Part shown: positions 57,883 to 64,000 of the stretch, piece after piece
Layout: each line of letters starts with the position of its first letter
Numbering within the stretch: position 1 is the first letter of the stretch
Source of the DNA: Stieleria mannarensis
GTDB lineage: Bacteria > Planctomycetota > Planctomycetia > Pirellulales > Pirellulaceae
Direction: 5' to 3'
Assembly (NCBI RefSeq): GCF_014154935.1
Contig: NZ_JACEHH010000026.1
Coordinates: 62,001-126,000 of the forward strand
Length of the DNA: 64,000 nucleotides
The notes under the pieces: generated by a model
What the model saw: only the letters and a program-made list of their open reading frames with translations
Told to the model about the DNA's origin: nothing
Database searches by the model: none
Position numbers and translations under genes: made by a program

Positions 57883-58764
57883 TCACCAAACAATCTTGTC
57901 GGCGTCAAAAATCGGGCCTTCGACACAGGTGCGTTTGTAATCCCAGCCGCCGTCGTCCTGTTTGACTTTGGCGACGCAGGAAAAGCAGATGCCGATGCCG
58001 CAAGCCATCGGGGTTTCCATCGAGACCTGACAATCCACGCCTCGCTCCCGACAGACCTCCGCGACCTTTTCCATCATGATTTCCGGTCCGCAGGTGACGA
58101 CCCGGATCGACGCGTGCTCGTTCAGTTCATCCAGCCGCGCGGCCAGCACGTCGGGCACCAGCGCTTGCTGGCCTGCCGAGCCGTCGTCGGTGCAAAGCCG
58201 GACATCGAACCCGGCCTCGCGAAACTCCGGCACGCCGGCCAACAGCGATTCGCGGCGGGCACCGTAGATCAGTTCCACGTGCTTGGCCCAGCCGTTGGGG
58301 CGGCCGAACGACTGGCTGCCGATCGCTTCACAGCCCAGCAACAACATCGGTGTTTGGCCGATCCCGCCGACGGCCATGATCAGTCGCTCGCACTCTCGCG
58401 GGGTAAACCCGTTGCCCAGCGGCCCCCATAAGCTGACTTTGGTTCCCAGCGGGCTTTCCGCACAGGCCGTCGTGAAGGTGCCTTTTTTCAGATAGATCAG
58501 ATCGATGTAGGTCGGCTTGCCGTCCTCGTCGGGCAACACGTCCCAGATCGCCAGGGCGCGTCCGATCAGCGGTGCGTCGACACCGGCCAGGCGGATCATC
58601 ACGAATTGGCCGGGCACGGCGATCGCGGCAATCGCCGGGGCGGAGACACGCAACCGGTACGTCGCCTCGGCGATCCGTTCATTCTGCTCCAGCACCGTTT
58701 CGTGTTGGACCATCCGGTCGGCATAAAAATCGGCGTGCAGAGCGGAGGTGTGCAGTGCGGACAT
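57883..58764 (-). CDS. pyrK: Dihydroorotate dehydrogenase electron-transfer subunit (PyrK type)
   Basis: 293 residues. An FAD-binding region (PGQFVMIRLAG, then GRALAIWDVL in place of the common RPFSI) is followed by an NAD-binding region (IMAVGGIGQTPMLLLG). The C-terminal 2Fe-2S cluster ligands are in METPMACGIGICFSCVAKV and YKRTCVEGPIFDADKIVW, the hallmark PyrK ending. It passes electrons from dihydroorotate dehydrogenase (PyrD) to NAD. A pyrD partner is not in the window, so related ferredoxin-NADP reductase-like functions remain possible. Cytoplasmic. Confidence 0.88.
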   Translation of the reverse strand: MSALHTSALHADFYADRMVQHETVLEQNERIAEATYRLRVSAPAIAAIAVPGQFVMIRLAGVDAPLIGRALAIWDVLPDEDGKPTYIDLIYLKKGTFTTACAESPLGTKVSLWGPLGNGFTPRECERLIMAVGGIGQTPMLLLGCEAIGSQSFGRPNGWAKHVELIYGARRESLLAGVPEFREAGFDVRLCTDDGSAGQQALVPDVLAARLDELNEHASIRVVTCGPEIMMEKVAEVCRERGVDCQVSMETPMACGIGICFSCVAKVKQDDGGWDYKRTCVEGPIFDADKIVW

Positions 58765-58844
58765 GGGCCCGTGAAGATCGTTGGCGGAGGTTGGGGCGTC
58801 GACGCGTCTAGCGTAGAAGATCGGGGCGGTTTGGCCAACCGATC

Positions 58845-58869
58845 GTAGCGGAAGCCGCGGAGGCTTTCG
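58845..58869. repeat. Dispersed repeat, family A, diverged inverted unit
   Basis: gtagcggaagccgcggaggc followed by tttcg. It is the inverse of the variant at 22309-22335 and precedes the tandem array, so both loci contain the same pair of core types in opposite order. Confidence 0.7.
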
Positions 58870-58898
58870 CCGCGGTGCGGCTTCGCCGCCGCGGGGAA

Positions 58899-59090
58899 CG
58901 AAATTCTTGGCGAATTCCGCTACGGGGGGAGCGAAATTCTTGGCGAATTCCGCCGCGGGAGGAGCGAAATTCTTGGCGAATTCCGCTACGGGAGGAGCGA
59001 AATTCTTGGCGAATTCCGCCGCGGGAGGAGCGAAATTCTTGGCGAATTCCGCTACGGGAGGAGCGAAATTCTTGGCGAGTTCCGCTACGG
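58899..59090 (+). repeat. 33-base tandem array, family A (six units)
   Basis: Six units of 33 bases starting at 58899, 58932, 58965, 58998, 59031 and 59064, each with the core cgaaattcttggcgaattcc. Units 2 and 4 end in gccgcggg, while 1, 3, 5 and 6 end in gctacggg. The alternation of units 2 to 5 suggests a duplicated 66-base dimer. There are no unique spacers, so this is not a CRISPR. Confidence 0.93.
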
Positions 59091-59156
59091 GGGGAAACGC
59101 AAATCGAGTGCCGCGATGGGCACCGCCGCCTTCGGGTCTGGTAATCTATAGGACCG

Positions 59157-59226
59157 CTCCCACCTCCCAGCTCCCAGCTCCCACCTCCCAACTCCCACCT
59201 CCCACCTCCCAACTCCCACCTCCCAC
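59157..59226. repeat. Heptamer tract, ten units of CTCCCAN
   Basis: Ten contiguous heptamers (ctcccac, ctcccag or ctcccaa) ending four bases before the hydrolase ATG. The plus strand is almost pure pyrimidine/adenine and the minus strand is G-rich (gtgggag), so it may form unusual DNA structure. It removes any Shine-Dalgarno from the usual place. Confidence 0.92.
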
Positions 59227-59230
59227 CACC

Positions 59231-61384
59231 ATGCCGCGTCTGCTCGCCTGTCCCCTCGCGTTCTTGATCGTCGCCTTTCTCGCGGCAACGTCTCCGGCCC
59301 AGAAGGACGCGTCCCATACCGAAAAACTAAAAACACTGAACGACCACTTCCCGTTCTACGTTCCCCAGAGCGTCCAGGCTTGGGACGAGCGATCCGATGC
59401 ACTGCGTCGGCGCGTGTTGGTCGCCACCGGGCTTTGGCCGATGCCGGACAAGACGCCGCTGTCGCCGGTGTTGCACGGCAAGGTCCATCGCGACGGGTTT
59501 ACGGTGGAGAAGGTCTACTTCCAATCGCTGCCGGGCCACTATGTCACCGGGATGCTGTTCCGCCCCGCCGCTGAGAATTCACTCGGCCTGGTCGACGGCA
59601 AGCGTCCCGCCGTGTTGTCGCCACACGGTCACGGCGGACGAACGATGCGGCTGAGCGACGCTGAACTGGCAAAGCAACTCGAATCCGGCGGCGAAATGTT
59701 CGAGAACTCCGGACGCTATCCCAAGCTTGCCCGCTGTGCCCACCTGGCGCGGATGGGATGCGTCACGTTGATCTTTGACATGCTCGGCTACGCGGATTCA
59801 CAACAGATCGATTATCAAACCGCTCATCGCCACGCCAAAGCGAGACCGGAAGAGGCGGATCGTCAGCACCCGTGTCTGTACGGCATCGACGCGGATCTGA
59901 ATCTGCAATCGGTCATGGGGCTGCAAACTTGGAACGCGATCCGCGCTCTCGATTTCTTGGCCGAACTGCCCGACGTCGACCCGAAGCGGTTGGGCGTGAC
60001 CGGCGGCAGTGGCGGAGGCACGCAAACGATCTTGTTGGGTGCCATTGATCCGCGGATCAAGGTCGGGTTTCCCAACGGGATGGTGTCGACGTCAATGCAA
60101 GGCGGATGTTACTGCGAGAACTGCAACTACCTGCGGATCGGGACCGGCAACGTCGAACTGGCGGCGTTGTTCGCGCCCAAACCCCAAGGCATGACGGCGG
60201 CCAACGACTGGACCAAGGCGATGCTCGATGACGGTTTTCCCGAGCTACAAAAGCTGTATGCCATGTTGGGCGCGCCGGAAAACGTGATGTGCGGTGACGT
60301 GCTGAGGTTTCCGCACAATTACAACTATGTCACCCGTTCGATGATGTATCCCTGGATGGCCAAGCACCTTGGGTTGCCCGCCGATGTCCCGTTGGAGGAA
60401 AAAGATTTTCAGCCACTGTCCGAAGACGACATGAAGGTCTGGAACGACAACCATCTCGCACCGAAGGAGGTCGGGATTCCCCATGAACGCAAGGTGCTGG
60501 CGTGGTGGAAGGATCAAAGTGACCAAAAGCTCAACGCGTTGATTCCCGATCAAGCGGTCGAAGGAGAGGCTGCAGATCAGCAGCTGGCCGAGTATCGTCG
60601 CGTGGTCGGCGGGGCTTGGAGCGTGATCTTTGATCGGTCCCTGCCGGCGACCGAAGCGTTGCGCGTCACCGAGTTGGATTCAGACACTGATGCCGACGTC
60701 ACCCGCTATCGCATCGAGCATCGCGACTGGAAGACCGTGGTCGACTTCGACGTGATTTCTGGATCGTCCCAAAGCTCGGCTGGTCACGTGGTGGCGCCCG
60801 TAACGTTCGCACGCAATGCGGCACGGCAGGATGCATCACAGCGAGATGCAATCGCAAAATCGGTTGCCGCCAAGGGGGCCGCTGGCAAGACGGTGGTCGT
60901 TTACCTGTCCCCGTCGATCGGACGCGGCAAAGACTCGATGGAAAGCGAACACCAGCAACCCTTGATCGCCGACGACCGCAGCTACTCCGGTCTGACGTTT
61001 GGCTACAACCGACCGCTCGCCGTCAAGCGATTCGAGCAGTTGTTATGCGTGTTGGCGCACCTGAATCACGCCGAGCCCGAAGGGGCGTTATCAGTTGTTG
61101 CCGATGAATCGAGCTGCATCAGCAGCGCCGCCGCTGCGGTGGTTGCCGGCGACCTGGTCGACCGGCTGGATCTGGAAAGCCGGGGGTTTCGCATCAGCCG
61201 AGTTCCCGATTACAGCGACCAGCACTTTGTCCCCGGGGCGGCCAAGTACTTTGATCTGCCAGGGTTGTTGTCACTGCGGGCACCGGCCGCGCTGACGATC
61301 CGGGGCGAAACGGATCACGCGATGGAACTGGTCAAAAAAGTCTACGCGGCGTCCGGGGCGGCGGAGCGTTTGATGTTGGAGTGA
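59231..61384 (+). CDS. Exported alpha/beta hydrolase (esterase-like, 717 aa)
   Basis: 717 residues from ATG 59231, with a signal peptide ([24 protein letters not shown]). The fold is an acetyl-xylan-esterase/glucuronoyl-esterase-like hydrolase: [12 protein letters not shown] (oxyanion region), [16 protein letters not shown] with the nucleophile Ser (about residue 260), and [22 protein letters not shown] with the probable catalytic His. The C-terminal 300 residues form a second domain of unclear role. It probably cleaves ester groups from plant or algal polysaccharides outside the cytoplasm. The normal ribosome site is missing because the heptamer tract abuts the ATG. Monocistronic. Confidence 0.85.
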   Translation: MPRLLACPLAFLIVAFLAATSPAQKDASHTEKLKTLNDHFPFYVPQSVQAWDERSDALRRRVLVATGLWPMPDKTPLSPVLHGKVHRDGFTVEKVYFQSLPGHYVTGMLFRPAAENSLGLVDGKRPAVLSPHGHGGRTMRLSDAELAKQLESGGEMFENSGRYPKLARCAHLARMGCVTLIFDMLGYADSQQIDYQTAHRHAKARPEEADRQHPCLYGIDADLNLQSVMGLQTWNAIRALDFLAELPDVDPKRLGVTGGSGGGTQTILLGAIDPRIKVGFPNGMVSTSMQGGCYCENCNYLRIGTGNVELAALFAPKPQGMTAANDWTKAMLDDGFPELQKLYAMLGAPENVMCGDVLRFPHNYNYVTRSMMYPWMAKHLGLPADVPLEEKDFQPLSEDDMKVWNDNHLAPKEVGIPHERKVLAWWKDQSDQKLNALIPDQAVEGEAADQQLAEYRRVVGGAWSVIFDRSLPATEALRVTELDSDTDADVTRYRIEHRDWKTVVDFDVISGSSQSSAGHVVAPVTFARNAARQDASQRDAIAKSVAAKGAAGKTVVVYLSPSIGRGKDSMESEHQQPLIADDRSYSGLTFGYNRPLAVKRFEQLLCVLAHLNHAEPEGALSVVADESSCISSAAAAVVAGDLVDRLDLESRGFRISRVPDYSDQHFVPGAAKYFDLPGLLSLRAPAALTIRGETDHAMELVKKVYAASGAAERLMLE

Positions 61385-61680
61385 GGTGTGGCCAGTCCGT
61401 CGCGTCAGGTCGGGCTCCGGAGCAGAATCGGCCCACGGATGGTAAAGCGTACCCACGGATAGAGAGCAGCCTGGTAGTAGAATGCCTGCCATCCGTGGGT
61501 ACGCTCTGCCATCCGTGGGTTTAGATTCGCCGAGACAGGGGGCCGTGGTCGGTGGGTTGGTAGTATGATTTTTGGGTAAGAAAATTAATTCCATTGAATG
61601 AATCGAGCACCTCATCATTCTCTTACCCCCCGAAATCTTCTTACCAGATTTCCGCAACGTTGCGTGAATCGGATCGACCG
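61385..61680. other. Intergenic region with a large palindrome and short repeats, no gene
   Basis: The roughly 300-base gap between convergent genes contains the large inverted repeat at 61432-61519 and, at about 61574-61650, three copies of a ggtaagaaratt-type motif (one direct, two inverted) in an AT-richer segment. Transcripts from both sides probably end here. Confidence 0.6.
61432..61519. repeat. Large inverted repeat, 29-base arms
   Basis: Left arm 61432-61460 and right arm 61491-61519 match as inverted copies at 27 of 29 positions. Each arm contains the motif cccacggat twice, and a 30-base loop separates them. It stands between the convergent stops of the hydrolase and the RFAP-synthase gene, a place for a terminator or a small structured RNA. 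Confidence 0.88.
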
Positions 61681-62640
61681 CTACCCCCTGAGCACCGTTC
61701 GCCCGCTGTCTTTGATGCGAGCGATTCGGATGTCGATTGACGGGTCAGCAAACTGATCGGCAAGTCGCTCGGCGGCCGGTTCGTCTTCGCACCAGACGAA
61801 CACGCCCGGCCCCCAACTGCTCTGTCCCACACCCGTCGCGCCGGCACTCTGAAGCGATGCGACCAGATCGGTGACCCAGCGGCCGTTGTAGGGGCCGCCT
61901 TGGGTTGCGGCGAACATCATGCCGCTGGTGTAGTTGTAGCTTTCGATCGCGCGGGCGAAGTCGCTGAAGTTGCCGGCCCGGGCGGCGGGCAAGATGTCGT
62001 CGTTGATCAGCCGTAGCAATGATTCTCGATGAAAATGATCGGACTCCCCCGGCGATCCGGATTGCAACTTGGCAAAGTGGTCGGATTCCTGTTGGCCATG
62101 AACCGTCTGGGGCATCGTGCTGGGGCTGAGTGTCAGCAGTCGCCACGACGGTGGCAATTCGACGCGTTGCCGAATCGGATTCAGTGCTCCGCCGTCGTCG
62201 TCGCCGGTTTCAAAGATCATGCCGCCGCCGAAGAACCCATGGACTCCGACCGCCGAGCGTTTGCCGCGGTCAGCGATCTGGACGGCCAGCGTTTCATCGG
62301 GAATCGGAAGCCCGGTGAACTGACGCAAGCCTTCGGCGATGGCGAGTGAAAGTTGTGTGCCACTGCCGAATCCACGATGCGGCGGCGCGGCAGTGATCAC
62401 GTCGATGGAGACGGCCGGCAAGGTCGCTTGCCCGGTGAATCGGCTGAAACGTTCAGCGATCCGGTTGATGCGTTGCGTGTCGCCGCGTCGGACGTTCCAC
62501 TGGTCGGCCGGTGAGAGATCGACGATGGTCGTCGGTTGGTCGATCATCGCACCGAGCCCGCCGAACGGTGGCGCGGTGTCAAGCAATCCGAAATGCAACC
62601 GCGCGCCGGTTTCGATTCGAATTCGTTTGGGCGTTTCCAT
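61681..62640 (-). CDS. Beta-ribofuranosylaminobenzene 5'-phosphate synthase family protein
   Basis: 319 residues from the ATG at 62640, which overlaps the DUF447 stop by one base (TGATG). It belongs to the GHMP-kinase fold: GARLHFGLLDT at the N-terminus, then PPHRGFGSGTQLSLAIAEGL (the glycine-rich ATP-type loop) and GRGKRSAVGVHGFFGGG-like text near residue 130. Beta-RFAP synthase joins 4-aminobenzoate and PRPP to start methanopterin biosynthesis; planctomycetes use H4MPT for formaldehyde oxidation. It is the last gene of an operon with DUF447 and a PabA-type gene, which supports this assignment. Cytoplasmic. Confidence 0.88.
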   Translation of the reverse strand: METPKRIRIETGARLHFGLLDTAPPFGGLGAMIDQPTTIVDLSPADQWNVRRGDTQRINRIAERFSRFTGQATLPAVSIDVITAAPPHRGFGSGTQLSLAIAEGLRQFTGLPIPDETLAVQIADRGKRSAVGVHGFFGGGMIFETGDDDGGALNPIRQRVELPPSWRLLTLSPSTMPQTVHGQQESDHFAKLQSGSPGESDHFHRESLLRLINDDILPAARAGNFSDFARAIESYNYTSGMMFAATQGGPYNGRWVTDLVASLQSAGATGVGQSSWGPGVFVWCEDEPAAERLADQFADPSIDIRIARIKDSGRTVLRG

Positions 62641-63257
62641 CACGCCGTTCCTGTCGGGGCCTGTGGATCAGTCCGCTGCAGGATGACGGCGGTCAATTCG
62701 TCAAACGCGTCCCGTTCGACGCTGCCGGCTGTTTTGTCGACCAGGGGGCCTAGCGCGTCCAGTTGCGATCGGACGTCCGCCGGCGAGATAAGATGGGTTC
62801 GGGTCGCCAGGATCGCCGCTTCGATGACCGCATGTTTGGCTCGATTGAATCCAAAAAACGGTGCGACGATCGCCGAGTCGACGACGCGGCAGGGCATCTC
62901 GTACCGAGGCGGCGAATCGACGACCGAAGTCACTTCGACGGAAAACCAGCGATGGCAATGGTCCAAGATCGCCCAGCGGCCACACGGCGAACGGTGCAGT
63001 GGTGCCGATCGATCGTCCAGCCGACTGACCGCTGCTTTGGCAAACAACGCGGCGTCGTCGGTGACGTGGATGGTCGCGTGGCGGGTGGCGCGGAGATTCT
63101 CAAACGTGCGAGACCCTTCAAACGGGCGGAGCACAAAACCGGGGTCGGCCGGTCCGGCGGTTCGCATCGCATCGGGATGTGTTAGCACCGGGCCCATCGG
63201 CGCCAGGTTGACTCGGCCGTCTTCGCCGATCGTCGTGACGATTGATTCCAGGATCAC
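62640..63257 (-). CDS. DUF447-family protein
   Basis: 205 residues. The N-terminus MILESIVTTIGEDGRVNLAPMGP, then VLRPFEGSRTFENL and FFGFNRAKHAVIEAAILATRTHLI, match the DUF447 family, whose fold resembles flavin-reductase-like split barrels. DUF447 genes are almost always found with tetrahydromethanopterin genes in archaea, methylotrophs and planctomycetes. Here it lies between the PabA-type gene (28 bases upstream) and beta-RFAP synthase (one-base overlap). Probably a biosynthetic enzyme for the cofactor; the exact step is not established. Confidence 0.9.
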   Translation of the reverse strand: MILESIVTTIGEDGRVNLAPMGPVLTHPDAMRTAGPADPGFVLRPFEGSRTFENLRATRHATIHVTDDAALFAKAAVSRLDDRSAPLHRSPCGRWAILDHCHRWFSVEVTSVVDSPPRYEMPCRVVDSAIVAPFFGFNRAKHAVIEAAILATRTHLISPADVRSQLDALGPLVDKTAGSVERDAFDELTAVILQRTDPQAPTGTA

Positions 63258-63285
63258 GCTGTTGGTTGGGTCAGAGTTGGTGAGG

Positions 63286-63864
63286 TCAGAGACGGTTGTT
63301 GGTCAGGGAGGCGAAGTTTTGGATGATTTGGTGACCGTTGTCGCAGAGGATCGATTCGGGGTGAAACTGGACGCCGAAGACAGGTCGCCGGCGGTGCCGC
63401 AGCCCCATCACGGATCCGTCGTCGTCGCTGGTGGCGGTGATTTTCAGGCAGTCCGGCAGGTTTTCCGGCGAGACGACCAGGGAATGATAACGCGCGACGT
63501 CCATCGGGCTGGGGCAATCGCGGAACAGGTCCTCGCCATCGTGGGTGATCGAGCTGGCCATCCCGTGCCGGGGTTCGTTGCGAACGATTTGGCCGCCAAA
63601 CGCTGCCCCGATCGCTTGATGCCCCAGGCAGACGCCCAGGATCGGCAGCTGCTCGGGGGCTTGGCGGATCAGGTCGACGCAGCAGCCTGCCTCGGCCGGC
63701 CCGTGGGGGCCCGGCGAGAGCACAATTGCCTGGGGGGCCAGTTCAATCGCCTGGCGGGCCGTGATCTGGTTGCTCCGGATGACGCGGGTTTCCACCCCCG
63801 TAAGGCGAAAATAGCGTGCCAAATTGTGGACAAAGGAGTCCTGATTGTCCAACAGCAGAATCAT
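63286..63864 (-). CDS. pabA: PabA/TrpG-type glutamine amidotransferase
   Basis: 192 residues. Class I amidotransferase motifs: LLLDNQDSFVHNLARY, VLSPGPHGPAEAG, the nucleophile in LGVCLGHQAIG (Cys about 79) and VFGVQFHPES with the catalytic His and Glu. It supplies ammonia from glutamine to aminodeoxychorismate or anthranilate synthase. Because it is first in an operon that ends in beta-RFAP synthase, which consumes 4-aminobenzoate, the PabA role (4-aminobenzoate for methanopterin or folate) is the better reading. The PabB partner is not in the window. Confidence 0.9.
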   Translation of the reverse strand: MILLLDNQDSFVHNLARYFRLTGVETRVIRSNQITARQAIELAPQAIVLSPGPHGPAEAGCCVDLIRQAPEQLPILGVCLGHQAIGAAFGGQIVRNEPRHGMASSITHDGEDLFRDCPSPMDVARYHSLVVSPENLPDCLKITATSDDDGSVMGLRHRRRPVFGVQFHPESILCDNGHQIIQNFASLTNNRL

Positions 63865-63956
63865 GATCCCCCGCCCTTGCGGTCAGGTGCCACGCGGCGA
63901 TAATTCCCGACAAAACACTGACCCTCGAATCTCATTTTACCCCAAGGTAGCTGATC

Positions 63957-64000
63957 ATGGCATTGGTTCCTCTTCGCGTTGTGCTCGACCACGCCGCAGA
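63957..64000 (+). CDS. Class II fructose-bisphosphate aldolase, first codons (cut by window edge)
   Basis: The last 44 bases read MALVPLRVVLDHAA from an ATG with AAGG about eleven bases upstream. This matches the highly conserved N-terminus of class II fructose-bisphosphate aldolases (MALVxxRxLLDHAAENGYG). The enzyme would cleave fructose-1,6-bisphosphate in glycolysis. Only 14 full codons are visible, so the call rests on this short match. Confidence 0.7.
   Translation, partial: MALVPLRVVLDHAA

Larger units (their letters stand above)
58765..59230. other. Repeat-filled region between pyrK and the secreted hydrolase
   Basis: About 466 bases consisting of a family A inverted variant, the 33-base tandem array and a heptamer tract, all listed separately. 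An in-frame reading through the 33-base array (AKFLANSATGG units) exists because 33 is a multiple of three, but there is no ribosome site or ATG, so it is not a gene. Confidence 0.7.

Noticed and set aside
58899-59090. CRISPR-like array
   Set aside because: The units are contiguous with no unique spacers, and no cas gene is present.
58907-59230. In-frame extension of the secreted hydrolase through the 33-base array
   Set aside because: It begins with TTG, has no ribosome site, and would place the signal peptide 108 residues inside the protein. The array is a DNA-level repeat whose period happens to be a multiple of three.

Overview
This 64 kb window looks like chromosomal DNA of a planctomycete, most likely a Pirellulaceae/Rhodopirellula-type marine member. 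The signs are a DUF1559 pseudopilin-like protein, a planctomycete-type heme-binding CxxCH cytochrome/propeller giant, several CehA/McbA metallohydrolases, an ECF sigma factor paired with a FecR-like protein, a SecA of about 1240 residues, beta-RFAP synthase and DUF447 genes of tetrahydromethanopterin (H4MPT) C1 metabolism, and many short dispersed intergenic repeats. No tRNA, rRNA, CRISPR array, transposase or prophage gene was recognised.

Left part (1-22.1 kb). A truncated PQQ-type beta-propeller gene runs off the left edge. A long minus-strand series follows: Gfo/Idh/MocA oxidoreductase, ECF sigma factor, FecR/C-type-lectin membrane protein, DUF1559 protein, small lipoprotein, Tat-exported nitrilase-family hydrolase, polysaccharide deacetylase, secreted (beta/alpha)-like protein, two CehA/McbA metallohydrolases and a secreted protein of unknown family. 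Facing it on the plus strand is a compact operon of a Sec-exported nitrilase-family hydrolase and two more CehA/McbA proteins. Nearly all products carry export signals. Together they look like an extracytoplasmic breakdown system for an amide- or ester-bearing substrate, possibly controlled by the linked sigma factor (inference).

Middle part (22.4-36.6 kb). Housekeeping-type accessory genes are mixed with decayed DNA: a zinc alcohol dehydrogenase, a DinB protein, a GNAT/SDR pair, a degenerate stretch with a possible DUF1080 remnant, a LacI regulator overlapping a 1375-aa cytochrome/propeller/DUF6807 protein, a frameshifted methionine-synthase-like remnant, a SelA-like protein that lacks the PLP lysine, a CPXCG zinc protein, an EF-hand protein, and a 2-Cys peroxiredoxin followed by an unknown gene.

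Right part (37-64 kb). Two overlapping genes encode giant envelope proteins of 1200 and 2547 aa with a threefold repeated layout. After them come a small exported protein, Kdo transferase (waaA), secA, rpiB, aroC, a zinc-ribbon membrane protein, a PyrK-type electron-transfer subunit, a secreted alpha/beta hydrolase, and an operon of PabA-type amidotransferase, DUF447 and beta-RFAP synthase. The first codons of a class II fructose-bisphosphate aldolase lie at the right edge. Intergenic gaps carry at least five families of short inverted or tandem repeats, several shared between distant gaps.
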